A stretch of 36,529 nucleotides of DNA, from positions 1 through 36,529 of the forward strand of contig JAKVKP010000026.1 of assembly GCA_022484805.1 (NCBI GenBank), given 5' to 3'. The stretch's first letter is position 1. Each line of letters starts with the position of its first letter. Under the pieces are notes generated by a model, which made no database searches, had not been told where the DNA came from, and saw nothing but the letters and a program-made list of their open reading frames with translations. This document shows positions 26,321 to 34,635 of the stretch, piece after piece. The position numbers and the translations under genes are program-made. This DNA comes from Streptococcaceae bacterium. Lineage in GTDB: Bacteria > Bacillota > Bacilli > Lactobacillales > Streptococcaceae.

Positions 26321-27181
26321 TTATTCAAATCTGCTGTCTTTTAACAAATCAACTGCATTTTTGGAATTTTGAACTTTTTCCAAAGCACTTTGATAGTTTT
26401 TGGCACAATAGGCGAAAAATAATATATCAACAACAAAAAGTTGAGCAATTAGTGACACTGTAGCTGCACTTCTTAATGGTACCTCTTCGCCTTCCGGAGT
26501 TAATAATAATATCTGACTTTTTTGAGCTAAATATGAAGTAGAATTAGCTGTTATTCCGATTAACCTTAAATCATTCTGTAAAGCTAAATTCGCTAATAAA
26601 TTAGTTTCCAAATTTTCGCCTGAATTAGAAATCGCAATAAATAAACCTTTTAATTGACTCGTACCTATTGCTGAAGCAAATAAATGATGATCCATAGTAT
26701 AAAATACATTTAAGCCTAATCGAGTAAATTTTTGATGAATATCTTGTGCTACTAGTGATGAGGCGCCAAGACCATAAACATAAATAATTTCTGCCTTTTC
26801 AATTTCAGTAACAGCTTGCTCAACACCTTCAATCTTCAAATGCTCATTAGTTCGCTCTAACGCATGAACTAAACGATGCTGTAATTTTTCCTTAATCGCA
26901 GCAATTGATTCTCCATTTTCAATTTCTGTATACATTTGAGTGTTAACCGAACCCATATTAGCTGAAAGCAATAACTTTAAATCAGTAAAACCGTTAACTT
27001 CAATTGAATGACAGAATCTAATAATTGCTGCAGGACTTGAACCCGATTTTTTAGCTAAATCTTGAGCACTCAAATTAATTACTTCATTAGTATTTTTTAA
27101 AATATATTCGGCAACTTTTTTTTCAGAAGCAGGCAGTGTTTTATAATAATCTTGTATTGTTAAAATAATATTTTGTTGCAT
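26321..27181 (-). CDS. RpiR-family regulator, probably MurR-like
   Basis: A 286-aa protein with an N-terminal RpiR HTH (PASEKKVAEYILKNTNEV, then SAQDLAKKSGSSPAAIIRFC) and a C-terminal SIS sugar-isomerase domain (about residues 120-260, with VYGLGASSLVAQDIHQKF and ISNSGE). SIS domains of this family bind sugar phosphates. It lies downstream of the MurNAc utilisation genes on the same strand but past a terminator, with its own -10-like TATAAT (27239-27244, minus strand). MurNAc 6-phosphate is the likely effector by context. Confidence 0.88.
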   Translation of the reverse strand: MQQNIILTIQDYYKTLPASEKKVAEYILKNTNEVINLSAQDLAKKSGSSPAAIIRFCHSIEVNGFTDLKLLLSANMGSVNTQMYTEIENGESIAAIKEKLQHRLVHALERTNEHLKIEGVEQAVTEIEKAEIIYVYGLGASSLVAQDIHQKFTRLGLNVFYTMDHHLFASAIGTSQLKGLFIAISNSGENLETNLLANLALQNDLRLIGITANSTSYLAQKSQILLLTPEGEEVPLRSAATVSLIAQLFVVDILFFAYCAKNYQSALEKVQNSKNAVDLLKDSRFE

Positions 27182-27271
27182 TATTCTTCACCTTCTTTCA
27201 TGATTGTAATGACTAACGGCATTGCTAGCTCAACGTTCATTATAACAAAAAATTAACCACTTCATCTAAAA

Positions 27272-27320
27272 AACTACCTCCAATATCTAGTCTCTATATC
27301 TAGACAATTCGAGGTAGTTT
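27272..27320 (-). terminator. Terminator after murP
   Basis: AACTACCTC and GAGGTAGTT form the base of a long interrupted stem with TCTAG repeats inside, followed on the minus strand by T6. It separates murP from the RpiR gene. Confidence 0.75.
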
Positions 27321-27337
27321 ATAATTAATTTACTTTA

Positions 27338-28768
27338 TTAATTAGTTTCTTTTAAATCTTTTGGAATACCAAAGAAAAATGTGACAATAAAACCACCAAT
27401 ATATGCTGCCAATAAACCTAAAACATATTCAAACCATCTATTGTTGGCAATTAAAGGAATCAAAGCTACACCACTTGGTCCGATTGCAATTGCACCAACA
27501 TTTCCAAAAGCACCAATGACAGCACCACCAATACCACCACCAATACAAGCAGTTATGAATGGACGACCTAACGGTAAAGTCACACCGTAAATTAATGGTT
27601 CACCAATCCCTAAAATACCAACTGGTAAGGCACCTTTAATCATTTCAATCAATTGATTATCTTTCTTACATCTAACCCACAATGCTAATGCTGCACCAAC
27701 TTGACCAGCACCCGCCATTGCTAAAATAGGTAACAATAAAGTCATCCCTGTTTGATTAATCATTTCAATATGAATTGGTGTTAATATTTGGTGTAAACCA
27801 AACATAACCATTGGTAAGAAGGTTGCGCCTAAAGTAAAGCCTGCAAACATACCACCTTTTTCTAGGACAAAGTTAATAATACCAACTAAGCTATTGGATA
27901 TTAAACCTGCAACTGGCATAATTAAGAATATTGTAATTAAACCAATTACCAATAAAGAGATAGTTGGTGTCACAATAATATCAATAGAGTCAGGAATAAT
28001 CTTGTGAAGTCGTTTTTCAATTAATGAAAGTAACCACACAGCAAAAATCACACCAATAATACCACCTTGACCTGCAGATAAAGAGCCACCATTTAAAATA
28101 TTAGGTAACGGTGCTTCCGCGTTCATACCTGTCAATAAGGTTACAGCTCCAATTACACCACCTAAAGCAGGCGTTGCCCCAAATTCACTTGCACTGTTAA
28201 TACCAGTATACAAAGCTAAATAAGCAAATATACCATTTTTAATAATGTTTAAGACATCTATGTATTGTTGCCAAGAATCGCCAATTGTGCCAGCAACAAG
28301 CAAGTTACTCATTACAGCGGCAATCCCACCAATAATACCGGCACCAACAAAAGCAGGAATCATTGGTACAAAAATATTTGAAATTGATTTTAAAACAACC
28401 TTAAATTTAGAATTATTATTATTTTTTGCCTTTTGATTTGCTTTAACTTGTGCTGCTTTTTCTTCTACAAGCTGCTTACCAGAAACTTTACTTGGAAAAG
28501 GTTCCCCAAGCTTTACACCGACTAAATCTACCATTTCCTGAGCAACTTTATTTACTGTTCCAGGACCAATTACAACCTGTAAAGTATCATCTTCAACAAC
28601 ACCCATTACACCATCAATTTGCTTTAATCCATCTAAGTCAACTTTATCGTAGTCACGAATGTCCATACGTACTCTTGTCATACAATGTCGTAATTTTGAA
28701 ACATTATCTTGCCCACCGACTTCCTGATAAATCTCTTTTGCTAAGCGTTTTACATTATCTTCTGCCAT
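27338..28768 (-). CDS. murP: PTS EIIBC, N-acetylmuramic acid type
   Basis: A 476-aa PTS permease with an N-terminal IIB domain (phosphorylated Cys in LRHCMTRVR, about residue 28) and a C-terminal IIC membrane domain with ten or so hydrophobic segments and the family motif [13 protein letters not shown]. No IIA domain is fused; a separate IIA-Glc-like gene at 30900 can supply it. It would import and phosphorylate MurNAc or a MurNAc-containing disaccharide. The start at 28768 has GGGAG upstream; an in-frame ATG six codons earlier has none. Confidence 0.9.
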   Translation of the reverse strand: MAEDNVKRLAKEIYQEVGGQDNVSKLRHCMTRVRMDIRDYDKVDLDGLKQIDGVMGVVEDDTLQVVIGPGTVNKVAQEMVDLVGVKLGEPFPSKVSGKQLVEEKAAQVKANQKAKNNNNSKFKVVLKSISNIFVPMIPAFVGAGIIGGIAAVMSNLLVAGTIGDSWQQYIDVLNIIKNGIFAYLALYTGINSASEFGATPALGGVIGAVTLLTGMNAEAPLPNILNGGSLSAGQGGIIGVIFAVWLLSLIEKRLHKIIPDSIDIIVTPTISLLVIGLITIFLIMPVAGLISNSLVGIINFVLEKGGMFAGFTLGATFLPMVMFGLHQILTPIHIEMINQTGMTLLLPILAMAGAGQVGAALALWVRCKKDNQLIEMIKGALPVGILGIGEPLIYGVTLPLGRPFITACIGGGIGGAVIGAFGNVGAIAIGPSGVALIPLIANNRWFEYVLGLLAAYIGGFIVTFFFGIPKDLKETN

Positions 28769-28789
28769 AGTGATTACTCCCTTCAATAA

Positions 28790-29677
28790 TTAAATTGTAT
28801 TTTTTATAAACTGATTACCTTGGATTAATTTTTCTGTCGCCGCATCTTTTGAAGTATTAGTCAACAACATTACAATTGCTAATTTGACATTTTGCTCTGC
28901 TTGTTTGAAAAATTCCGAAGCAGTTTCGTAGTCACAATCAGTTGCCGCCATAATAATTCTCTTAGCACGTTCGACTAATTTTTCATTAGTTGGCTTGACA
29001 TCGACCATTAAATTCTTATAGACTTTGCCAATTCCAATCATTGAAATTGTAGATAACATATTTAAAATCAATTTTTGAGCTGTACCAGATTTTAAACGTG
29101 TAGAACCTGTTAAAAATTCTGGTCCAGCATCTATCTCTATTGGAAACTGCGCATAATCACTAATTTCAGCATTCGTGTTACAGGAGATAGAAGCTGTTGA
29201 AGCACCAATAGAATTTGCATAAGTTAACCCACCAATGACATAGGGTGTTCGCCCACTTGCGGCAATACCAACAACTGTATCTCTATCAGATAAATTAAGA
29301 TTAACTAAATCCTCTTGTCCAAGCTTTTGGGAATCCTCTGCACCTTCAACTGCAACCGTCATAGCCTGCTGACCACCTGCAATTAAACCTTGTACCATTT
29401 CAGGAGACACTCCAAAAGTTGGCACGCACTCAGCAGCATCCAATACGCCTAACCTGCCACTAGTGCCTGCTCCCATATAGATTAGGCGACCTCCCTTATT
29501 AAAAGAATCAATAATTGCATTGATTACTGGTTCAATTTCTGGCAGAGCCTTTTCAACTGCTAAAGCCACTTTTTGATCTTCATGATTCATTTTAACTAAA
29601 GCATCTTTAACAGTTAATTCATCTAAATTCATTGTTTCTTTATTTCTGCGTTCCGTTGTAAGACTTTCTAAATTCAT
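28790..29677 (-). CDS. murQ: N-acetylmuramic acid 6-phosphate etherase
   Basis: A 295-aa SIS-domain enzyme that cleaves the lactyl ether of MurNAc 6-phosphate to GlcNAc 6-phosphate and D-lactate. Family motifs are [10 protein letters not shown] at the start, [32 protein letters not shown] and [18 protein letters not shown]. It starts one base after the MupG stop codon and lies 21 bp from murP, so the three are co-transcribed. Confidence 0.96.
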   Translation of the reverse strand: MNLESLTTERRNKETMNLDELTVKDALVKMNHEDQKVALAVEKALPEIEPVINAIIDSFNKGGRLIYMGAGTSGRLGVLDAAECVPTFGVSPEMVQGLIAGGQQAMTVAVEGAEDSQKLGQEDLVNLNLSDRDTVVGIAASGRTPYVIGGLTYANSIGASTASISCNTNAEISDYAQFPIEIDAGPEFLTGSTRLKSGTAQKLILNMLSTISMIGIGKVYKNLMVDVKPTNEKLVERAKRIIMAATDCDYETASEFFKQAEQNVKLAIVMLLTNTSKDAATEKLIQGNQFIKNTI

Positions 29678-29678
29678 C

Positions 29679-30743
29679 TTATAACATTCCTTTCTCTACC
29701 AAATTAAATTTATAACCGGGCTCAATCAAATTAATTAAAGATTGGTCCTCATTGACTACTTCGGCAGCAAGATTCACCTTCTCATCGCTTGGTAAATCTC
29801 TTTTAGTTAATTGAATTTCACCCATATAACGGCCATATTTTTCATTATCAATCGTAACACTACCCATACGACGTTCAATAGCCTGTTCAGGAAGAACAAC
29901 ATCTATCTTTTTAAAACGTGCATCAGCACTACGAATAACATCTCTCGCATCATCCTGACGGTTAACATGAGCACCTAAAATTGTTTTATAATATTTGCTT
30001 CCAACATCAACAACTTCCAGCAATAGGGTTTTTGCTTTAATATATGATTCAAATTGATGTTGGCTCCTTGTAGAAATTGATGGGTCACCAATATAAATTC
30101 CATCTACAGCAAAATTTCTTTTTAAATCAATTGTTGCAGATAAAGGATTCAAAAAACGATGCTTCTCAAGTGTAGGTAAACCTTGGTACAATGGACCACG
30201 AAATAAATTATTACCTGGAGTAAAGGCAAAAATTTTAAATCCAACTTCCTTTAACCACTTATTTTTAGTATTCAAAAATTGACTTGATAAACCTGTTTCT
30301 GGTCTAGGATAATAATTATGCCACGCTTCAAATCGAGTAAAATCAGCGTCATATTGCTTAAGTTCAGATATATCTTGCATGGTAATCGTGCTGGCATTCA
30401 AACCTACATCCATTTTTTTTGAAATTTCAGCAATTTTTTGATTTGAAATTGCATAATCCATCCTTAATCCGGTTACACCTATTGCCAAAATAGAATCAAC
30501 ATCGTCAAATGAGAATCCAGCTCGATTAAGCGCCTCTCCAGAAATGTCCACCATCAACTTCATCTGTAATTGATGCGCAATTTGACCTAATTGCTTCAAA
30601 CGATCTGCGTATAATGCACTATCATCCTCTGGAATATGTAACGAAGTAAAAATCCCCTTAAAACCTATTCGATTCATTTCGTAAATATAGTCTTCAACTT
30701 GTTCTGTCAATGCTTCGCCTAAAAAAATCGAAATGCCATACAC
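29679..30743 (-). CDS. mupG: MupG-type 6-phospho-N-acetylmuramidase (DUF871)
   Basis: A 354-aa protein of the DUF871 family: TIM barrel starting [11 protein letters not shown] and a C-terminal cyclophilin-like domain. In Staphylococcus aureus MupG hydrolyses MurNAc 6-phosphate-GlcNAc after PTS uptake, supplying MurQ. Being immediately upstream of murQ and murP supports that role. The start is GTG with AGGAGGGG about 6 bp upstream. Confidence 0.9.
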   Translation of the reverse strand: MYGISIFLGEALTEQVEDYIYEMNRIGFKGIFTSLHIPEDDSALYADRLKQLGQIAHQLQMKLMVDISGEALNRAGFSFDDVDSILAIGVTGLRMDYAISNQKIAEISKKMDVGLNASTITMQDISELKQYDADFTRFEAWHNYYPRPETGLSSQFLNTKNKWLKEVGFKIFAFTPGNNLFRGPLYQGLPTLEKHRFLNPLSATIDLKRNFAVDGIYIGDPSISTRSQHQFESYIKAKTLLLEVVDVGSKYYKTILGAHVNRQDDARDVIRSADARFKKIDVVLPEQAIERRMGSVTIDNEKYGRYMGEIQLTKRDLPSDEKVNLAAEVVNEDQSLINLIEPGYKFNLVEKGML

Positions 30744-30849
30744 GATATCCCCTCCTTTATGATAAATTTATTATAAAACTTTTGAAATAAAATTTCAATA
30801 AAAATGCAATAAAAAAGTTTAAAAGTGAAATTTTCTTTTATTTAATTAA

Positions 30850-30878
30850 ATAAAAAAAAGTAAATCAAATGATTTACT
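30850..30878 (-). terminator. Terminator after the IIA gene
   Basis: AGTAAATCA (30859-30867) and TGATTTACT (30870-30878) are perfect arms with a 2-nt loop and a T8 tail on the minus strand, so IIA transcription may partly stop before mupG. Read-through is possible because no strong promoter was recognised in front of mupG. Confidence 0.75.
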
Positions 30879-30899
30879 CAAATAAAACTCAAATAATGA

Positions 30900-31391
30900 C
30901 TAGGCTTCTGCTTTACCAATCAGCTCTCCAGCCCCTACATGACCCACTTTCGATAGCTCAAATTTTTTTAATTGATCCATGTTAGTGATTATTACTACCA
31001 TTTCCGTTCCTTTATTGGCAGCTAAAATTGCATTTAAATTAACTTTTGCAATTAAGGTTTCTTGTGTCACGTAATCCCCTTCAGTCACCTTTATATCAAA
31101 AGGAGCACCCTTCAGCTCAACGGTATCAATTCCCATATGAAGCAATATTTCTAGACCATTATTCATTTGTAAGCCTACTGCATGCTTTGTTTGAAAAATA
31201 CTTATTACTTGACCAATAATAGGGGAATAGATATCACCATTTTCAGGAATAACTGCAAAACCATCTCCCATCATTTTTTGAGAGAATACTGAATCATTTA
31301 CCTCACTAATTGCAATTAATTTACCAGATGCAACCGCATATAAATTTTCGTTTATTGGTTTTGCTTCCTTTTTCTTCAAAAACTTAAACAT
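30900..31391 (-). CDS. PTS glucose-type IIA protein
   Basis: A 163-aa IIA-Glc/Crr-like protein. The phosphorylated His lies in LEILLHMGIDTVELKG and the partner His in QTKHAVGLQMNNG; DIYSPIIGQVI is also typical. It would pass phosphate from HPr to the IIB domain of MurP, which lacks its own IIA. An excellent GGAGGTAA site precedes the ATG. It may also serve other glucose-type PTS permeases. Confidence 0.93.
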   Translation of the reverse strand: MFKFLKKKEAKPINENLYAVASGKLIAISEVNDSVFSQKMMGDGFAVIPENGDIYSPIIGQVISIFQTKHAVGLQMNNGLEILLHMGIDTVELKGAPFDIKVTEGDYVTQETLIAKVNLNAILAANKGTEMVVIITNMDQLKKFELSKVGHVGAGELIGKAEA

Positions 31392-31424
31392 TTAATTCTT
31401 ACCTCCACTTCTTTAAATAAGAAT

Positions 31425-31453
31425 AGTATAGAAAATTTAATCCATTAATACAA
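31425..31453 (-). promoter_or_regulatory. Promoter of the MurNAc utilisation genes
   Basis: On the minus strand, -35 TTGTAT (31448-31453) and -10 TATACT (31425-31430) have a 17-bp spacer and lie about 35 bp upstream of the IIA start codon. Confidence 0.7.
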
Positions 31454-31467
31454 ACTATTTTTTATTC

Positions 31468-31495
31468 ATTGATTTGACTGCTTTATTAAATCAAT
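31468..31495. promoter_or_regulatory. Inverted repeat, possible RpiR/MurR operator
   Basis: ATTGATTT (31468-31475) and AAATCAAT (31488-31495) are perfect inverted copies with a 12-bp spacer, 15 bp upstream of the -35 box. A regulator of the RpiR type encoded at 26321 is the natural candidate. Confidence 0.45.
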
Positions 31496-31786
31496 AAATG
31501 AAGCACAAAAAAGACGACTAAAAAAGGCACCTCAAACCACTGTATTTAAAGAATTGTGAACTTTTAAAATTTCATCTATTTTCATACAAGGGCATTCAAA
31601 AATAATCGTACATGGACATGAAATTTTAACAAAATAATTAATCAAGCGAGACTTTCTTATTCATCAGTCATTGGTAAACTTCGTAGGACAGTCAAAACTT
31701 GACTTTCATTTGGGATTGATGAATCATAGAACCAATATAAACTATTTTGCTCTTTTGATTATACCGATAAAATATCGCATATTTTC
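31496..31786. other. Non-coding stretch between the mur cluster and the DGR
   Basis: No convincing ORF, tRNA or long repeat is seen in this A/T-rich 290 bp. It marks the boundary between the metabolic genes and the retroelement; no integrase, direct-repeat junction or phage gene was found in it. Confidence 0.5.
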
Positions 31787-31824
31787 CAAAAATAACTCCT
31801 GATAAAAATAATCAGTTATTTTTT
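31787..31824. terminator. Terminator after the reverse transcriptase
   Basis: Inner arms CTGAT/ATCAG and outer A/T-rich arms (AAATAA/TTATTT) form a hairpin with T tails on both strands, 40 bp beyond the RT stop codon. Confidence 0.65.
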
Positions 31825-31863
31825 AAATGAAATCATAAAATAAACGCCTTAAAATTCACTTAC

Positions 31864-32901
31864 TCAAAATAAATGCAGATGATAGATTTGTTGAATTTTT
31901 TGAACCAATCTATTGGCAGTACCATGTTTTAAATGCCCTTTGTAACTCATCATCGTACTTTGAAATTGCTCAAAGGAGATAATACCTTGCTCAAAATCCT
32001 GACAAACACGTTTAACACGTTGATTCATCCGAATTTTGGACTGTCCGCGCATTCGTTTGATTATTTTTCCTGATGGCTTTAAAATAAAACGAAAACCTAA
32101 AAACGTCACTCCTTGCGTGAGTTTCGTAATTTGTGTTTTAGAATTAAGTGTTAATTGTTCTTTTTCCAACTCTAACTCAATTGATTGCCACATTTTGCTT
32201 AATACCTGCTTATCTTGGTGTATCATCACAAAATCGTCCATATAACGAATATAAAACTTAATCTGATATTGTTCCTTGATCAATCGGTCAACTCTATCCA
32301 AATAAAACAACGCAAACCACTGGCTTGTTTGATTACCAAGAGGTAAGCCACAGCCAGCTTTATCTGGTGTGTGGTAGCTGTCAATAATCATTTCTAAAAG
32401 CAATCTGACTTGATGTTCCTTAACGACTTGACTAAGCTTTTCTTTTAAAATTTGATGATTAATTGAATCAAAATATTTGGAGATGTCACATTTTAAAATA
32501 TAACCATTGTAGCCATTTCTTTTAAAATATTGATTGATAAAATAACTAAAACGCTTTAAGGCAAAATGTGTCCCCTTACCTTTTTGACAAGCCGCGTTAT
32601 CATAGATTAATCGTTTAGAAAGTAGCGGAATTAAATAATTATCACAGAGACAATGCAGTAAAATACGTGTTTCATAGTTTGTCGCATAAATTTCTCTGAC
32701 TTTCGGGTCATAAATTGTAAAATGGTAATAATGAATCGTCTTAATTTGATTTTTTAATAATTTCTCTCTCAAGCGAATTAAATTTTCCATTAATCTGACT
32801 TCATAGCGAATTACTTCACCTTTATGTCGATGTCCGCTTTTGGCTTTTAAATGTGCTTGATAAAGATGTTCAAGCGAAATCAATTTCTCAAAGTGAGTCA
32901 T
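31864..32901 (-). CDS. DGR reverse transcriptase
   Basis: A 345-aa reverse transcriptase. The first catalytic Asp is in LKCDISKYFDSI (D139). Motif 4 is GLPLGNQTSQWFA (residues 185-197), with the SQ signature of DGR RTs, where group II intron and retroviral RTs have a Q-G type sequence. The active site is YIRYMDDFVMI (Y220-D223), and FLGFRF follows as the thumb-proximal motif. No maturase, integrase or endonuclease domain is present. The enzyme would copy TR RNA with errors at adenines and deliver cDNA to VR together with Avd. A good AAGGAA site precedes the ATG. It is the last gene of the cassette. Confidence 0.96.
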   Translation of the reverse strand: MTHFEKLISLEHLYQAHLKAKSGHRHKGEVIRYEVRLMENLIRLREKLLKNQIKTIHYYHFTIYDPKVREIYATNYETRILLHCLCDNYLIPLLSKRLIYDNAACQKGKGTHFALKRFSYFINQYFKRNGYNGYILKCDISKYFDSINHQILKEKLSQVVKEHQVRLLLEMIIDSYHTPDKAGCGLPLGNQTSQWFALFYLDRVDRLIKEQYQIKFYIRYMDDFVMIHQDKQVLSKMWQSIELELEKEQLTLNSKTQITKLTQGVTFLGFRFILKPSGKIIKRMRGQSKIRMNQRVKRVCQDFEQGIISFEQFQSTMMSYKGHLKHGTANRLVQKIQQIYHLHLF

Positions 32902-32931
32902 TTACTTTTCCTTATCATTTTAAAAAGCCAA

Positions 32932-32977
32932 GTAGTGAGTTGCACTACCTGACCCATGAGGCTATATGGCGTGTCAG
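32932..32977 (-). repeat. Two hairpins in the leader of the RT gene
   Basis: GTAGTG (32932-32937) pairs with CACTAC (32943-32948). Next to it CTGAC (32949-32953) pairs with GTCAG (32973-32977), enclosing CCAT/ATGG. They lie 30-75 bp upstream of the RT start codon and continue the structured region between TR and RT. They may shape RT translation or belong to the TR RNA. Confidence 0.55.
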
Positions 32978-33045
32978 CCGAATCTTAGATTGGATATTTT
33001 TAAATTAGCAAGAACCAACGTAAAAATAACAGCTAACCATTTTTT

Positions 33046-33224
33046 ACACTAAAAGGTGCTAAAATGGCACGCACAGTGAAACGAGAAATTGTCTAGGCTC
33101 ACGTTTATTCACTCAGGTGTATCAACACCTGAGCGTGAGACGTAACAATTTGAGTTTCACTTGCCAATTTAGCCCGTCAAAAAAAGCTGAATTTTAAACA
33201 AGTGAATTTAGCACCTCTTAGTGT
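33046..33224 (-). ncRNA. Long nested stem between TR and RT, candidate DGR RNA spacer
   Basis: Six successive pairings nest inside each other: an 18-bp outer arm (33046-33063 with 33207-33224, one mismatch), TGGCA/TGCCA, GTGAAAC/GTTTCAC (33076/33154), AAATTGT/ACAATTT (33086/33145), CTCACG/CGTGAG (33098/33134) and TCAGGTGT/ACACCTGA (33113/33125) with an ATCA loop. It starts 112 nt downstream of TR on the transcribed strand. In the Bordetella phage DGR the RNA between TR and RT is a structured spacer needed for cDNA priming; this element occupies the same place. The RNA role is inferred from position and folding. Confidence 0.65.
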
Positions 33225-33335
33225 CGGACAAAATTATTCTATCCCTCTTAAAATAATTTTTCATACATTCCTTTCTCTCTACTCCGATTAGTAAAGCAAA
33301 TATTTTGCTCTAAAAATTCCACATTTGAGAGTAAT

Positions 33336-33441
33336 CAGGGCGAACGGGCAGGCTATTATTGACATTATTGTTGTTGTTGAAATTGCCATTGTTGACATTG
33401 CCCGCATTATTATAGTTGTTACCCGCCGACCGAAGCCAGAA
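33336..33441 (-). repeat. DGR template repeat (TR)
   Basis: A 106-bp non-coding copy of the variable repeat. On the coding strand it holds 32 adenines, mostly in AAY codons, so nearly every variable site would be Asn in the frame of the target. Eighteen of these adenines differ in VR; none of the 74 other positions does. Left on the plus strand, the first 17 bp are G/C-rich and invariant, consistent with the IMH end. An ORF of 90 codons overlaps TR in another frame and is judged spurious. Confidence 0.96.
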
Positions 33442-33612
33442 AAGAAACAAGAAACAAACGAACGCCTAAGTTTTACAATGTATGACCGTTTTACAGGGAA
33501 TAATTTATAAGAAAAATAATACAAAAACTTTTCATTTTCATTATTAATCGTTAACTGCAAGTTGATTGATAACTTTCTTATAATCTATCAAATATGTGAT
33601 ATAATTTGAGCG

Positions 33613-33740
33613 CAAAGAGAAGTAACGTAGCTACACATCACTTTCCATGTGCGCTAGCCGAAGTCAAGATTCGGTGGCGGTTTATCTTTTGCATAAGCAA
33701 CCGTAAACTCGCTAAAATTTAGGACGGTTGCTTATTTTTT
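33613..33740 (+). ncRNA. Antisense RNA, predicted type I antitoxin
   Basis: An extended -10 TGATATAAT (33598-33606) precedes a short RNA-like unit: arms AGCGCA (33610-33615) and TGCGCT (33651-33656), hairpin CCGAA/TTCGG, and a perfect 12-bp terminator stem ATAAGCAACCGT (33693-33704) with ACGGTTGCTTAT (33724-33735) ending in T6. It converges with and overlaps the 3' end of the holin-like toxin gene, the layout of RatA-type antitoxins in Firmicutes. The 5' end is estimated from the promoter. Confidence 0.7.
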
Positions 33741-33854
33741 ATTTATTGTTTTAGTTAACTCAACAACAAATGCCAACAGGGCGAGAATAAACATCCCGAA
33801 CGTAAACATTAATGTCAACACTTCTGACGAGCTAAATCGCCTAGAAAGTTTCAC
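33732..33854 (-). CDS. Holin-like type I toxin (Hol_Tox family), 40 aa
   Basis: A small protein missed by size cut-offs. In frame it reads EVLTLMFTFGMFILALLAFV (residues 11-30) and continues with VELTKTINKK; that one-TM pattern with charged tail is typical of putative holin-like toxins of the TxpA/Hol_Tox kind in Lactobacillales. GTG at 33854 gives 40 aa; GTG at codon 12 or ATG at codon 16 would give shorter forms, and the ribosome-binding site is weak. The stop codon lies inside the terminator stem of the opposing antisense RNA. The toxin would damage the membrane when the RNA antitoxin is lost. Its place inside a DGR cassette, between avd and TR, is unusual. Confidence 0.75.
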   Translation of the reverse strand: MKLSRRFSSSEVLTLMFTFGMFILALLAFVVELTKTINKK

Positions 33855-33917
33855 ATAAGTACACTCTGCGTTTATTCAACTTTCCGTAACTTTTAAGCAT
33901 ATCACATTACCAATTTT

Positions 33918-34349
33918 CTATTCACTTCTCATCGCACTATAAATCTTCCGATACCTTTCTCGGTCGCTTTTAATCCACAGCTGTAAAAACTGAATACAGT
34001 TAACACCTTGCTTGTTAATTTGAATCGCGTGTTTCATCTGTATGGCTTGATATTTTTGAGCTTCCAAGCTAAAGTAGCCTAAGGCTCTCAGCTTACTTAA
34101 TGCCTGATGTTGATAGGCAATGCGCTGTTCAGCTGTTTTATCAATATTCGCTTTAGTGACATAGACGTCATTGGCTAAAAGCAAAAGCTCGACAACGTCC
34201 ATTGTTAAATTTTGAAGTCGAGTCACAAAGGTAAAACGATATTGCTTGGGCGAATTTTGTGTGACTTTTAAAACATAGCTCATCAAATCATTGGCATAAG
34301 TAATCACTTTTAAAGTGCTATCACTCGGGTGATGTGTTTTTAAGCCCAT
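33918..34349 (-). CDS. avd: DGR accessory protein Avd (four-helix bundle)
   Basis: A 143-aa helical basic protein. The pattern PKQYRFTFVTRLQNLTMDVVELLLLAN (given in pieces: PKQYRFTF, then RLQNL and the EL-rich helix) matches the Avd/bAvd and related four-helix-bundle family. Avd pentamers bind the RT and TR RNA and are needed for retrohoming. The start is ATG 34349 with AGGAGTTAT directly upstream; an upstream TTG (34391) is inside a GC-rich hairpin and is not supported. It lies between target gene and TR as expected. Confidence 0.88.
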   Translation of the reverse strand: MGLKTHHPSDSTLKVITYANDLMSYVLKVTQNSPKQYRFTFVTRLQNLTMDVVELLLLANDVYVTKANIDKTAEQRIAYQHQALSKLRALGYFSLEAQKYQAIQMKHAIQINKQGVNCIQFLQLWIKSDRERYRKIYSAMRSE

Positions 34350-34387
34350 ATAACTCCTATTTCCATTTTTAAACAGCGCCTGACGGC

Positions 34388-34432
34388 GCAAATCTCAAGA
34401 CCCACCACCACCTTTTCGGTGGTGGGATTTGC
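34388..34432 (-). repeat. GC-rich hairpin between target gene and avd
   Basis: CCCACCACC (34401-34409) and GGTGGTGGG (34418-34426) form a 9-bp stem; outer arms GCAAAT (34388-34393) and ATTTGC (34427-34432) extend it. On the minus strand the loop begins GAAAA. There is no T tail. It may protect the processed target mRNA or affect avd translation; a smaller stem GCGCC/GGCGC (34376-34389) adjoins it. Confidence 0.55.
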
Positions 34433-34528
34433 AGATTACCTGCTTTAACTTACTCAACTTTGATAACCATAACTCATAATGCTTTAACAAATCGATTTCC
34501 GCTTGGATGATATGATTAGACGGGCTTT

Positions 34529-34627
34529 ACAGGCTAGGAAATAGTCTCCCGAGTCAGTTATGAGAACATGATGCAAGCATCATAACCTCAAACTGCCTAC
34601 CGTTCGACTTTTCCTAAACAAGCCTGT
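34529..34627 (-). repeat. Nested inverted repeat just downstream of VR
   Basis: Arms nest as ACAGGC/GCCTGT (34529/34622), TAGGAAA/TTTCCTA (34535/34610), AGTC/GACT, GTTATG/CATAAC (34557/34581), with a competing central hairpin ATGATGC/GCATCAT (34568-34583). The outer arm ends 9 bp beyond the target stop codon and 35 bp beyond VR. Known DGRs carry a cruciform-forming inverted repeat right after VR that enhances target recognition; this element is at the same place but larger. There is no T tail, so it is not a standard terminator. Confidence 0.6.
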
Positions 34628-34635
34628 TCAGCACC

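Noticed and set aside
31864..32901. Group II intron or retron reverse transcriptase
   Set aside because: No maturase domain, no intron boundaries or msr/msd; the GNQTSQ motif, avd and TR/VR pair identify a DGR RT.
33288..33560. 90-codon minus-strand ORF across TR and a 61-codon plus-strand ORF at 33325-33510
   Set aside because: Both arise from the AAY-rich template repeat and are not in the VR frame; TR is non-coding in DGRs.
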